64,000 nucleotides of DNA, from NCBI GenBank assembly GCA_019925105.1, contig JAHGAU010000015.1, positions 1,054,001-1,118,000 of the forward strand, read 5' to 3'. The position numbers and the translations under genes are program-made. The stretch is from Niebla homalea (taxonomy: Eukaryota > Ascomycota > Lecanoromycetes > Lecanorales > Ramalinaceae). Position 1 is the stretch's first letter; every line of letters starts with the position of its first letter. The notes beneath the pieces are model-generated. The model ran no database searches, was not told where the DNA came from, and saw only the letters and a program-made list of their open reading frames with translations. Positions 48,483 to 61,459 of the stretch are shown piece by piece.

Positions 48483-51400
48483 TATTAAGTATATATATCA
48501 CAATTATACTACTGACTATTTACGTTTATAATCTTAGGGGAGATAAAGGTTTTATAAATAACTTATTTCTCTATAATAGTATTAATCGTCCTTTAATAAG
48601 TTACTATCCTCTTAATACGAGTCCGTAAATAGGTAATATACGTATAATCTCGGCCTGCTTTATACCTTTAATACCTTACCCTTTTATTTTTTTATTTTTA
48701 ATAAATAATAAGTCGTTTTTTTTAAATCTCGCTTTTAGTATAGTATTTTATAAATATAGATTTTTTTAACTTAATTAAATAAATTAATTTCAATTTTATA
48801 TTTATATTATTTCGGGATATTAACCTTTAAATTATACTTAAATCACTATATTATTATTGATATAAGATATTTTCTATCTTTATTTATATTATATCTTAAG
48901 TCGTTATTTAAAATTTAAATTAAGGAAGGAAATAAGTTTTTTTATTCTTTAAGTTAATTAATATTTATAAGTAACCTTATATAATTATTAAGATTTAAAA
49001 ATAATAATAAAAATAGTTAAGGGTTTATTAGCGTATAATTTAAATAATATTATAATTATAAAAAAAGGAAGGAAAAAAAAAGTAAAAAATTAAAAATTTT
49101 TCTTAAAAAAGGGGCTAAGTATTAATCTTATATAAACTATTAAGGAATAAAGAGGGGCTTACGCGTATAAAAAACGATAGAAGAATATATAAGGGGAGTT
49201 TAAGGTACTTAAAAATCAATAGAAAAATAAGAATATATAAAACCGGAAAATAAAGATATAAAACGTAAAAAATAATTTTATAATGATTATACTTTATAAT
49301 AAGTATTTATATACGGATTAATATTATACGTATACGTAATACTTAAACTAATATAAATCTCGCTATTCAATAATACGTAAATAATTAATCTTAAGGGGTA
49401 AATACGTAAGTAAATATAATTATTATTTATTTACTTAGTACTTTTTTTCTTAAAGATAAAATAAAAAAAGGAAGAAAATTAAAAAATTATACGTAAGATA
49501 ATATATAATATCGATTTATATAAATTAATATATTTAAAGGGTACCTAGAAAAGTAAGGTATTAAGAACGGTTACCGGGTAAGTAAACTATTATATATATT
49601 AATTACGGATAAGGGGGATTTATTGCTTATTATTTTATAATATAAATAACTGCTTTATAAGTTATTATTTACTTTATAAGCTTATTATTATTCGGGGATT
49701 TTTAATTTACTTATATATATACCTTAATTTATAATAATTAACTTATTATCCCTAATATTATATAAAAAAATCACTATTAATATTATCGTTTATTAATTAA
49801 ATAACGGAAGATAAAATAATTAATATTATAATTACTTAAAATATATTAATTTTAATAAGATTAATATAATACGATTAAGGTTAATAACTATTATTTATTA
49901 TAATATTCTTAAATTAACTTAAAATAGTTATCCTAAATATTTTTAAGTTTTTTTTAAATATTTTTTTATTATTTCTTAATATTTACGTTTAATTTTAGGA
50001 ATTAAGTTAAATAAAAATCGTAAGTTATTTCCCTTAAAATCTTGGGATATAACTATATACCTTAAAGTTATCTTAAAAGACTTATAAATAATACGGAAAT
50101 ATATAAAGAATATATATATATTATTTGGATTTAATTTAATTTAACGTAAATATTAAAAAATAATAATCGTTATTATTATAATTATATTATAATTTAACTT
50201 TAAATATATAAATACTTAATAGTACTTACCTTTAACGGCAGGTACGTATATATATACTTATACTTTTAATATTTAAGTTTAAAAAAAATACTTAAGAATT
50301 AAGGGTTTAAAAATACTTTATTTATATAATACTCCTAACCTATAACTATAAAATAAGGTATCTTTTAATATATTTAACGTTTTTATTAAAATAAATATAA
50401 AAGTTTATTTACTTATTTTAAACTTTAACTTTAATTATTAATATCTATAATTAATAATTAAATTTAAGTATTTATATAAATTGGATATTATAATTTTAAT
50501 AAAGTAATAATTACGTATTATTATTTTTTAACGTTAACCTTTCTTTATTAATAACGCGATTTATTATAACGTAAAAAAAATAATATTACGTTATTAAAAT
50601 CGTAAAAAGGCTAATAATTATTTTATTACTTAAAATAATTAAAAATAACGCCTTAAAAATAAGATCCTTTTAAGGTTTCTTAAGGTTTAATATAAGTTTA
50701 ATTAACATAAAAAGACGGACGGTATTAATAAAGAATTTATATAAAAAAATATTATTAATATAAACCAATTTATTTTATAATATAATAATAAAATCTTTTA
50801 CCTTAAAATTAATACGATATTCAGAATACTTATTACCGTATATATTAATAAAATATTATATAAAAAATATAAAAAACGATATAAGTAAATTAATAGAAGT
50901 AAATATATAATAATTAAAAATTGAAATACTTAAGTAAATTAAATTTATAAGAATATAAAAGTTAAAAATAAAAACGTTTTATTTATGGATTTATAAAAGT
51001 TATTTTATTATATTATTAAATTTTTTTTCTTAATAAAATAAAAACGTTAATATATTTATAATTATAATAATATACTTTTTTTATTTTTCTTAAAAATAAA
51101 TTTAAGAAATAAAGACGATTAAGTATAATAATATAACCGAGGATATTGAGGATATAATTTTAAGGTAGCTTATTTAATTTAATTAATAATTAATAACGTA
51201 AATCGGCTTATATTATTATTATAATTTTATTAAGAACGTCGGTTTAATTTAATTTTTTAAAATATAAAAATAAGCTATTTAAAAAAGTTAAATAACCTTA
51301 ATAAACCTTTTAAAGTAATCCTGTAATCTTTAATTCGTTAATCTTAAATAACCCTATAATTATAAATTTAATAAATTAATAAAAAGCTTTTTTTATTATT

Positions 51401-54400
51401 AAAGTAAAAGTAATATCCTAATAATTTATATATTATACGTTTCTTTTAAAACCGCGGTATTTATCTTTACTTAAAAAGGTTATAATATTATTTAATATCG
51501 TATACTTATTAATAACGTTAACAAAGTATAAATTAATATATATATTAAAACGTAATTAATACTTTTATAACGCCTTTAATTTCTTTAATACCTTATTTAA
51601 AATCTTAAAATTTTTTATAAGCTTTTAAAAAGTATTTTAACCGAAATCTTATAAATTACTTTAAGAAAATAATTTTTTTTTTACTCAATATATCTTCTTT
51701 ATTATTTTTAATATTATTATTATTATCCGTTATATTTTTATTATTATTATTTATATTATTTAAAGCAAAAAAAATAATACCTTATCCTAATTAAAGATCT
51801 GAAATTTGCTTTTTTAAAGATAAAAAACGATATAAAGGAAACGTATTTAAAAAATAATTAAAAAGCCTTACGGTTAATTAATAAATAATTAAGCTTAAGG
51901 AAAGGATTAAAGTATTATTATAGGTAATACGGGTAAAAAAACTATAATTAAATCGATATCTTTAAAACTTATATAGTCCAATATAATTTCTTTAACGGCC
52001 CTTAAATAATAACGTTAGATATATTGTGGTTAAAATTAAATACGCAGAATAATTAATATTAAAATAAATAATTTATTATATTTTTATATACGATAAAATT
52101 GTAAGTAATAGATTAATTATAATCGCGTTTATTTAAGCAGAAAAGGGAATTATTATAATTATTTTAAATATTCCTTTAAGCCGGTCTTAATAAGGATATA
52201 TTTGATCAAATAATATTATAATTATTTAATAATATTACTGAATTTTAAGTAAGTTATATTAAGAAGTTTTAATTAAATTAAATTTAATAAAGGTAAAATA
52301 AACGTAAAAAACGTTTATTCAGGTTTTATATTAAAGCTTTTTAAATATTTCTCGTTATCCTTTATTATCCTTATTTTATAACGTTTAATAAGGATTTAAA
52401 AGTATGTTTATTTATATAAATACGTATTATATATAAGATCTATCCGTTCTTCCTTAATATTAATGTATTTCCTATATTTTAATATAAATAAAATAGATTT
52501 AAAACCGTTACTTTTTATTTATTATTTTATATCTCCCGTAAAAGTAAAAATGAAGATACTTAAAAGTATTTCTTTACCGTTAATATTTATAAGTTACCCT
52601 TTATTTAAAATAATAAGTCCAAATAAGAGGATTTTAATAATATCCTTAAAGTCCGCGTTATATAATTTTAAAATTAAAAATAATGTATTTACGCGCTGTT
52701 TCCTTTCTCTTTAAGAAAGATTAATAATCGTTATATAAATACTTAATAATACTTTATATATATTCCGGTATAAACTGAAATTATTAATAAATATTAAAAC
52801 CAAAATATATAAAAAAGGATATTTATTAAAATTTAATAACTTAAATTATATATAATAAGTTAATTTTAATTTACCGTAAATTAACGGTATTAACGATAAT
52901 AAATCGTAAAACTTAACTTAATTATTATATATTTATTAAATTACGTATATTTTATTATATAAAATTAATTATAATATATAATTTTTTATATATTTAAAGC
53001 GTTAATTATAATGAATATCTATAATAATACTATATACGTTTTTTATAAAGATACCGTATTCTTTTTTTATTAAAAAAAAGAGTTTAATTAAACCTTATTA
53101 AATAAAAAACGATTTAAACGTTAAATTAAGAAAATACTTAAAGCCGTATAACGGATAAATAAAAAGCTTTAAAGTACTAAGTTTAATAAAATCGGTAATA
53201 TAGTTAAGCCCGATTATAAAAAATATGGTTATAGTAATATCTTTCTTTTTTAATATAATAATAATTTATTTAACCGTAATTATATTTAATTAAATCCAAC
53301 GGTAAAAATGCCGCATTATTAATTATTTTTACGTATTAACTTAAATAAGCCTTAATAGAAAATCTTTAAGCTAAAGAATAATAAAATTCCGTTAGGTTAT
53401 TTACTTAATAAGTTATATTGATATAGATTTTATTTTAAAAGCTAATAAATAATAACGTTATTATAAAGAAAATAATAAAATTAAAAAATATTATCTTTTC
53501 TTTAAGCTTATTATTAATTTTACCTTTATTAAATAACTTCTTAATATTGAATTGGATTTTTACTTTTTATAATTTAATATTTAATAGTTATTCCTTTATA
53601 TACTTTTTAACCGGTTTTATTATATATAATAATTATTTTAATTCCTTTAAATCAATAAGTAATATAAAAACTTTAAATAAACTTTAATAATAATCTTTAT
53701 TGAGACCGGTAATTTAATATTAAAATATAAAAGTTATATAGAAGGTCGATTCCGTAATACGTATTTTAAGTTATATAACTTTAATAAAAAAATTAAATAT
53801 TAAAGATCGCCGAGATAAAAGAAGTATACTTAAGTTAATATTAAGAGTTACGGAAATAAATATCGGTTCCTTAATTCATAATTTATTAAAGTTATTATTA
53901 AAGTTTTTAATTAAAGGTAATAAAACTAAATTATTATATAACGAAATATTATTAATATTGTTATCCGAATTATCTTTAAATCCGTTAAAGTTAGAATTAA
54001 AATTATTTATATTACGTTTATTTTTTAATTAAATATTTTTAATAAATTCTAAGATTATACTTATTAAATTAATTATATTTCCTAGCTTATAATTAATAAT
54101 TACTTTTAATAACGTAAATTATCACTTAAATTTTTCCTCCTTTATTTCGTTAAGTAATTTATACTTTATATTATCGTTAATAATATTTAATTTTAAGGAA
54201 GCCGTTATTTTATTAACTTTATTAACGCGAAAAACAATTATACGTTTTTTCGGTTATCGTAAGTTATTAAAAGGTTTTATATTAATATTAAATAATTAAA
54301 AGGCGAATAAAAATAAAATATTACGAAATATAATTATAAATACCTAAAATTCAGAGATTAATAAGGAAATAACGGGTTAAATATTAAAAGCAATTAAAGT

Positions 54401-54415
54401 ATAAAAGGTAGAACC
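48483..54415. other. Unassigned AT-rich DNA
   Basis: Six kilobases of very low G+C with no recognised family. The longest ATG-started frame (plus, 52463-52714, 83 codons) has no motif, no flanking coding signal and an all-hydrophobic/Lys composition expected of AT-rich noise. I see no LTRs, terminal repeats or RNA genes. Confidence 0.35.
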
Positions 54416-54520
54416 TAATAAGGTCGTAAATAGAATAAGGGGCAAATAGGAGCCCTTAAGAGACTTTAGAGACTCATAAATTTTTTGGATTTTTTCATGG
54501 AAAAGTTGAAGTTATTTACT
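54416..54520. other. Unmutated island in AT-rich DNA
   Basis: About 100 bp rich in CA/TG (GGGGCAAATAGGAGCCCTTA, then AGAGACTTTAGAGACTC and TTTTTCATGGAAAAGTTG). It contrasts with RIP-type DNA on both sides. There are no terminal repeats; it may be the edge of an element. Confidence 0.4.
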
Positions 54521-56049
54521 TAATAATAATATTACGATAAGTTAAAAATATAATATATAAAGTATATATAAAATTACTAGATAATAAGTATATAAATTAA
54601 GGTAATTTAACTAGGTATATATAATAAATATCCTGCTCTTAATTAATCCGATTAAGGGTTTATTTTAGGTTAAGATTATTAAATAAGTTCATATATAGTA
54701 TAAGATTTTATTAAATGCTTAAGGCTAAAAAAACCGAAAAAGTAAATATAAAGGTAATTTTTAAAACAAGTATATAATAATAAAACCGTACGCGAAGTTA
54801 ATATATATAGAATTATAATATATTTAGTTATTAAGGATATTAAAATCGATAAGGGTATATAAAGGGACTTACTATAAGATATTTATTAAGCTATACGATA
54901 TAAAATAGAGGGCATTTTATATACTTATTGGTAGAAAAGGATATATTATAATTAATATTAATAGAGTATTTAACCCAATAAGGTAATTTTAACTTAATAA
55001 AAGGTTTATATACTTATAAGCTTATAACTTAACTTTAAGAATATTAACTTAACTATATATAATAATCTTAAATAAAAATAAATTTATAATTAAAGTCTTT
55101 AATATAATTATAATATAGTAAAAATGAAATATAAAAATAAATAATATTAAGGTAATAAATTTAAAATTTAAGGAGGAGGGATAGCTTAAAGATATTAATT
55201 AGCTTTTCTATAGATAATATTATTATTTAAATAATATTAAGTACTTATTTATAATTATCTTTTATAATTCTTTAATATCCCTGATTTATATTAAGTCTTA
55301 AATAAGTAATAGGATTTTATAAGCGTAATATTAAGATTCAACTTTATATTATATAATAACTATATTACCTTAAATTAACCTTAAATTTCTATAATAAACT
55401 TAGAGTTATATAAAAATTATATACTTATTATATAAATTAATATAATTAATATGTGGATATTGGATTTTTATAATATTATTATATATACTTAAATTCTTAA
55501 TCTTTAAAAATATTAAGCTTTATATTTATTTACGGATAATATAATTACGTTAAAATCTTATTATTGATTTATTTATATTATATGCCTTTCCCATTTTACT
55601 TATTAATTAAGCTATATATCCACTACTTCTTTATCTATACCTATATAATAATTATTTAATTATTACGTATTTATATACGTTTCTTCTTAGTAATTATATA
55701 ATAACGATAATATTAAAACTTTGGATATTAAATCGCTTATAAAAACCTTTTAATATAAAATTACTTAATATTAAAAAATTACTTATATTAATACCAGTTA
55801 TTTACGAGGACGATAATAATAATAATAATATTAATTAATCAGATAATACCGTAGGTAATCAGGCTTATTAAAAAGTATAAATAAAAGGAAATAAAAGAAA
55901 AATTAATAAATAATCTATTATAAAAGCTTTAATTATTTATAAATATTAAAGTATTTTATTAATAATTATTCTGAAAGAAAATAAACCAGATTAATTTAAG
56001 AATAATAAAGGAGAAAATAAAATAAACTAAATTATATATTTTTAAATTT
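54521..56049. other. Unassigned AT-rich DNA
   Basis: Extremely AT-rich with few CG sites compared with the rest of the window. No feature recognised. Confidence 0.35.
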
Positions 56050-57480
56050 TAAAAGGGCTAAAAAAGTTAAAAGTTAAAAGTTTAAAAAAGCAGAAGTATA
56101 TTATAAATAAAACTGAAGTTAAGTAACCTAAAAGTAAAACGGAAGATAAAAAAAATAAGTTAAATTAGATTATACGGGTTAAAATATAAAAAAAGTTGAA
56201 AGTTAAAAAATTAAAAAAACGGAAATAGAAAAAAGTACTTAAGATATAAATAAAAGATTAAAATAAAGACGGATATTAAAATTTAAATATATTAAGTAAT
56301 AAAGCTTTTCCTATTATAAAGAAACTCTTTTATAAAGAAAAGGATTTATTATTTATAATTTAAAAGAAACTTAAAGAAATTATTTATTTATTTCGTATAT
56401 ATTTCTTATAAAATTTTAATTAAATAGGTTTACGTTATTTATTAATATTTTTAAGTTAGACTTCTTAAAATTCACTATTAATATACCGTAAACTATATTA
56501 AGGAGTAAGAATTATAAGATTAATTAAAAAAACGTATAATTATAAAGATAAAAATAAGTACAGTATACCTTTTAAATAATTATAACTAAGAAATTAAAAA
56601 CGATATCTTAATAAGATTATAGATTTATTAAAAAATATTTAATTACGTATTTCTATATTAATTAAATATTTAATATACGTAATAAAATTAGAATTTTTTA
56701 TATTTTAATTTAAGTCGGTTTTCAACTTTACTTATAAAGCTATTAATATAGATAAAATAGCTGAAAATCAAAGTTATTTATTATATTCTTATTATAAGTA
56801 TTATTTATAAATAATACTTTTATATTTAAATATACTTATTTTTATATAGAATTCTAATATGATTTAACCGCGTAAATAAAATTATATATTAATTAATTTA
56901 AGGATTTAAAACGATTTATTGAGTCCTTATATTTTAAAGAATATTTTTTAATATGGATTAATAATATATCGGATGCCCCAGATTTTACGTATATTATGAT
57001 AAATATATTTATTTAAGTATTAATAGGAAAAAGGAAATAAAGTAAAAATCTAAAAGTTTTAAAGTTAAATAATAACCTTTTATATATCTAGCTATCGGAT
57101 TTAAAAGTTAAGGAGGATTTAAAACGGAAAAAATTACGATTAAAAAATAAGAAAATAAAAGAACGTTATATTATTATAAAGGAAAAGGAAAAAGCGAAAA
57201 TATATTATATTACCGTTAAGGAGGTTAAAGATAAAATATAGAATCTAAACCTTATTATTAAGGCCTTTCCTTAACTTCGTTATTAACTTAGAGAAACGGT
57301 AGGGTTCTTAAATTAAATAAACCGTAAGATAAAAGGTCTTAAAAAGGAGATATCGTTAACGTAAGATAATAAATTTAATATAGGGTTATTTATATAATAT
57401 CTTAATAAAGAAAAAAAAAATCAGCCTATTATTTATATCTCGTTTATAAAGGAAAAAGATCCGTTATTGGAAAATAGAGA
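56050..57480 (+). pseudogene. Unrecognised broken plus-strand gene, Lys-rich and coiled-coil-like
   Basis: I do not recognise the family. One plus frame is readable from about 56050 to 56998 and another from about 56812 to 57480, with stops falling almost only where Gln would fit. The first begins with Lys-rich repeats (K-L-K-V-K-S-L-K-K-Q-K), continues with Y-R-K-L-Y-Q-G-V-R-I-I-R-L-I-K and K-R-Y-L-N-K-I-I-D-L-L-K-N, and contains N-I-D-K-I-A-E-N-Q-S. The second has I-W-I-N-N-I-S-D-A-P-D-F, then a heptad-like Lys/Glu/Leu helix (L-K-V-K-E-D-L-K-R-K-K-L-R-L-K-N) and F-P-Q-L-R-Y-Q-L-R-E-T-V-G-F-L-N. A frameshift probably joins them, giving roughly 470 residues. It may be cargo of the TA-flanked insertion. 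Confidence 0.5.
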
Positions 57481-58061
57481 ATAAAGTGTAATATATATTT
57501 AATATATTAATTCTTATTAATAAATTACGATTAATAATTTAAATAATAATATATTTATTATATAATATAATAAGCGATTTACTTCCTAATTATTAATTAT
57601 TATAAATATAATACCCTTATATAATTAATTAATATATAAGATATAAGATTTATATTATTTACCCTTTAAAATATTAAGGTATTTTAATATTTAATTTATT
57701 TTCTTTATTTATATTGCTTAATTTACTTAAGTTACTTATATTACTTACCCTATATAATTATAATTTAATCTTATTACCTTTAAATTTCTGAATCTGATAT
57801 TCTTTATATATAATTACCGGTATTGTTTATAGTATTATTATAATTTTACTTATATAATTTCTACCGTACTTTATCTTTAAGACCTTATAATATCCTCGGA
57901 GCCCCTTAATTACGGGCCCTAAAAAAGTACCGGAGAGCCCTAGATACGCCCTTAATATAAGCTTTAAGATATACCACTTTTATATATCATTATATCGATC
58001 TATATAGCTTAAAATACCGTAGCTTTTATATAATACGTATAAAGTAAATTAATTATTTAAG

Positions 58062-58320
58062 GTAACCTTAAAATTACGATATTATAAGGTAGTTTAAAAT
58101 TAAGTACCTTAAAATTATAACGTTAAAATTTAATATTAAACGGGCCTTAAGCTTTAATTTTCAATATTAAATTAATACCTTTAAAATTGCGACGTTAAAA
58201 GTTATTTAACGATAGCTTAAGATTAAGTAGTTATTACTTTTATAATTGTAACATTAAAAATCAGTTATAATTAGATTTTATAAGAATTATAACGCTAGAT
58301 TTAATATATATTTAAATAAA
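58062..58320. repeat. Imperfect tandem repeat, ~60 bp period, about 4 units
   Basis: Recurring CCTTAAAATTATAACGTTAAAA-like cores (written in variants such as TTAAAATTACGATATTATAA and TTAAAATTGCGACGTTAAAA) spaced about 60 bp apart. Strongly diverged. Confidence 0.5.
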
Positions 58321-58449
58321 ATATTTAAATAATCCTTAAATAAATATATTATACTCCTTATTTAAATATTTACCTCCTTACGGTTCTTATGCTTTTTACC
58401 CTTAATTATAGCTTAAAGAAATATTTACCGGGGTATCTTCGGATATTAA

Positions 58450-58688
58450 AAATTTTTTAAAGTTACTTTAAAGCCGCTTTAACGCCGCTTTAACGCCGCT
58501 TTAATGTTACTTTAATACCGCTTTCAATTTAAAGCGGCTTTAAAGGAACTTTAAAGGCTCTTTAGAAAATACGTCATTTTAACGCAGATTCAACGTAAAT
58601 TCAATATATTTTCAACTGGTCTTTTAAATAGAAGCGCCTTTAACTACCAATTAATGGGTCGTTAAGAAACTTATGATTTCCCTTAAGG
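58450..58688. repeat. Right arm: tiled GCCGCTTTAA repeats and CCTTA terminus
   Basis: GTTACTTTAAAGCCGCTTTA, then two ACGCCGCTTTAACGCCGC units and the opposite TTTAAAGCGGCTTTAAAGG, followed by a unique ~130-bp end. It is free of RIP. Confidence 0.75.
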
Positions 58689-60430
58689 TACTTAAAATAA
58701 TATAAGATTATTTTTAAGGTAATAATACGTAAAAACGTTAAATAAAATTTAATTAATAAAAAAATTAATTAAAGAATTAATAAGAAAATTAAAGTGATAT
58801 AAATAACGGGGGGTATATTTAAAAGCTTTTGGCCGGAATTGGTTTAAACGGTAAAATATATAATTATATAGATATTATATATATAACTTAAAAGGATAAT
58901 ATTATATTAAGTTTAATATAATAAAAAACCGGATATATCTTATATACGGACCTTAAGGTTAATTATAGACGTAAGAACTATAAGTTATTAAGTTAAGCTT
59001 AATAATAAATTAGAATTATATATTTTAATAGGTTTTAATAAAAGATTAATAAATATTTTAAAGTAATTAATTTACGGGTAAAACGGTTTAACCTTATAAT
59101 AAAGAACGTATATAATATATATATTAAAGAAAAACGGGTAATACCGTTAAATAATTCGGATTATAAAAAGCTTATTAATTAAATTTAAGAACTTAAGAAG
59201 ATAAAAAAGCCTTAATGAATCTTAATTTAAAAAAGAAGTTTAAAAATTACGGTTTAATTAAAACGGATATTATTAATATAAACTTTATTTTTATTAAACG
59301 ACTTATACGTCTAATTATAATCTTTACTTAATAAATAATTTTATTAGACCGTTTAAGCTTAACGGTTAAAAACTTAAAAATTAATTATAATTAAGGATAA
59401 AAGTAATAAATTGAAAATTTAATTCAAAATAATTTTAACCTTATATTTCCGGATAAACCGCGTAATATATTATTAAATCCACTCTTTTTCTCGGTTTTAT
59501 TAACTTATAATAAGGATAGACCATTATACCCTTTAACCTTAATATCCCTTAAAATAACCTTAAAACTTTAAAAAAAATTATAGTAAATAAGTATATCCGA
59601 ATAAATTAAGAGTTAATAGAAAATAATAAATATAATTCCCTTAAAGAAAATAATATCTAAATCCTAATTATATAGAATTAAATCCCCGCCGGTATAATAA
59701 TATTATAAGGACGGTAAATTTAAATCCTTAAACGTAAAGTTAATAATAATATAATTTATTATAAGGCCCGGTAAGTAATATATAACTTTAAATAACGTAA
59801 GGATATCGATTATAATAAGATATTTACCTTAATAATAAAACTTATAAATTATAAGGTTCTTTTTACTTTTATAACGGTTAATAATTAAGATTTAAAATAG
59901 ATAAACGTAAAAATAGCGCTCTTTTATAATCTTATTGAAGAAGAAGTATACGTAAAATAACTAAAAAGATAAAAAAAGACCGGTAAAGACAATAAGAAGT
60001 TTTATTATAAACTTAAAAAAAACTTATACAAATTAAAGTAATTACCGCGGTTATAATATAATCGTTTTTAAAAGTTTATAATTATATAAAGCTTTAAATT
60101 TATATATACGGATTATTACGTATTTTTTTACCTTAAAATTAATACGGGTATAATCGTATATATAAATAACGTTTTAATAATTAATCCGTTTAAGTAAGGG
60201 ATTTAAGACTTAAAAACTATATTTAATTAAGAATTCTATATATTTAATTTAAGTTTAATAAGCTATTATTTAAATATTATTATTATTTAAAACCGATAAA
60301 TCTAAACGATTTATTTTAATTAAAAAGCTTATATTAAAAGGGTAATATATAATTACGGTTAATAAGAAGTTTATCCGACGTATATATTTATATAAGTTAA
60401 TTTTAAACCGGAACCGTTATTTAAGGGCTA
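58689..60430 (+). pseudogene. Copia B #2 integrase end and reverse transcriptase
   Basis: Resumes at the Copia B #1 equivalent of 37277. RT is visible around 60010-60200, with the Y-I-N-N-V-L-I-I core at about 60160. It is cut by the palindrome-tiled MITE at 60431. Confidence 0.8.
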
Positions 60431-60689
60431 CCTTACAGGAAAAGGTTTAACTTTTAAGACCGTCTTCAGCTTGATAAAGTCTTAAGACCGTCTTTAAAGT
60501 AAGACCGTCTTGAAAAAATCTTATAATTTTAATTTTAAGATCGTCTTCATTTTAAGACGGTCTTAAGACGGTCTCAAGACGGTCTCAAGATCGTCATTAC
60601 CTTGATAAAGTCTTCAGCTTAAGACGGTCTGAAGACCGTCCCAAGACCGTCCCAAGACCGTCTTGAAAAATTATTGATTTCCTCCAAGG
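60431..60689. mobile_element. 259-bp TA-flanked MITE tiled with AAGACSGTCTT
   Basis: Flanked by TA (60429-60430 and 60690-60691); the empty site GGCTATTAAGTAAA is present in Copia B #1 near 39038. The ends are CCTTACAGGAAAAGG and, complemented, CCTTGGAGGAAATCAATAA. Between about 60450 and 60667 the sequence consists largely of about twelve copies of the palindrome AAGACSGTCTT and one-base variants, in both arms, so the whole element can fold into nested hairpins. It has no coding capacity and no RIP. TA target and short ends point to Tc1/mariner-type transposase in trans. Confidence 0.88.
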
Positions 60690-60691
60690 TA

Positions 60692-61313
60692 TTAAGTAAA
60701 GCCAGAGTTTAAATAATAATATCAGTCGGCCGTAAGTTTATTAATATATATTATACTTAATATATAACCGGACATAGCCTATATAATAATAGTTATTAAC
60801 CGGTATTCCGTAAATCCGTTTTAATAGTACTAGCTATATATAAGGTAAATTATACGTTATTTACGGACTATTATGTACTTTTAGCTAATATATAAGGGTA
60901 AGTTTAAGGCTCTTAATAAGTATACCGACTCTAATTTTACGGCCGATTTTACCTGTAAATTAACTTTAAACTATCTCTTTAACGTAAAGAGTATACCGAT
61001 TTATTGGTCTTTAAAACGGCAACCAACTATAACGTTATCCACCTATACAGCCGAGTATACGGGATAGATATAGGTTATTAAAGAAGCTATATAGTTTAAG
61101 GAACTATTAGGATAAATATAATTTAATAAATCTAAATATATATTTATTATTATAATTTACGGGGATAATTAAAAGGCTATTGCTTTAACGAAGAACCCGG
61201 TATATTACGTAAAAACGAAGTATATAGGTATTTAACTATATTAATTACGGGAATAACTTACCGCCGGTATTATTGATCTTGAATACGTTTATATTACGGA
61301 GTAAGTAACGGAT
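60692..61313 (+). pseudogene. Copia B #2 RNase H
   Basis: Matches Copia B #1 from about 39041. The A-E-Y-T-G block is near 61045, and the D-N-x-K-A-I-A-L-T-K-N-P-like block near 61160-61210 retains better residues than copy #1. It ends at codons for T-E-Q-V-T-D-like sequence where the Copia A #4 LTR enters. Confidence 0.82.
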
Positions 61314-61451
61314 TATTGAAATGGTAGGGTGTAACTTGCTTAATTAAGTATTATATAAGGTGCTGAGCGATATCTATCTATGAGAAGTCCAGGAAGTAGG
61401 CTAGCCCCCTTTTAATAATAGTTAAGGTCTTTACTTTTTATACTTCTAATA
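61314..61451 (-). repeat. Copia A #4 3' LTR
   Basis: Plus-strand text runs TATTGAAATGGTAGGGTGTA... to ...TACTTCTAATA, 138 bp, without the 4-bp insertion of copy #2. Confidence 0.91.
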
Positions 61452-61459
61452 CTTTTATT

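Larger units (their letters stand above)
45649..58688. mobile_element. TA-flanked 13,040-bp insertion with CCTTA ends
   Basis: The ends are CCTTACCGAAGCC on the left and, complemented, CCTTAAGGGAAATCATAA on the right, flanked by TA (45647-45648 and 58689-58690). Copia B #1 shows the uninterrupted AAATTATTTAAAATAA near 37275. The right end matches that of the 259-bp MITE at 60431 (CCTTNNRGGAAATCA), so both belong to one TA-targeting family, probably Tc1/mariner-like. GC-rich, unmutated arms (45649-45900 and 58450-58688) tile GCCGCTTTAA-type units and repeat GT(A/T)ACTTTAAAGCCGCTTTAA in direct orientation. The simplest model is a ~460-bp MITE split by about 12.6 kb of other DNA; a giant cargo-bearing element is the alternative. 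Confidence 0.7.
44024..61313 (+). mobile_element. Copia B #2: internal region only, in three pieces
   Basis: Pieces 44024-45648, 58689-60430 and 60692-61313 align in order with Copia B #1 from about 35652 to 39660. The gaps are a TA-flanked 13,040-bp insertion (45649-58688) and a TA-flanked 259-bp MITE (60431-60689). Both LTRs are absent: the left end is cut by the Copia A #3 3' LTR and the right end by the Copia A #4 3' LTR, which sits after the RNase H T-E-Q-V-T-D-like codons. It carries RIP stops throughout. Confidence 0.88.

Noticed and set aside
52463..52714. 83-codon ATG-started frame
   Set aside because: Composition is that of AT-rich noise (Ile, Leu, Lys, Phe, Ser), with no motif and no partner copy in the window. 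Could be a fragment, but there is no support.
60450..60667. CRISPR array
   Set aside because: The repeated AAGACSGTCTT words are too short, irregularly spaced, lack unique spacers of constant length and sit inside a TA-flanked MITE in a fungal genome.
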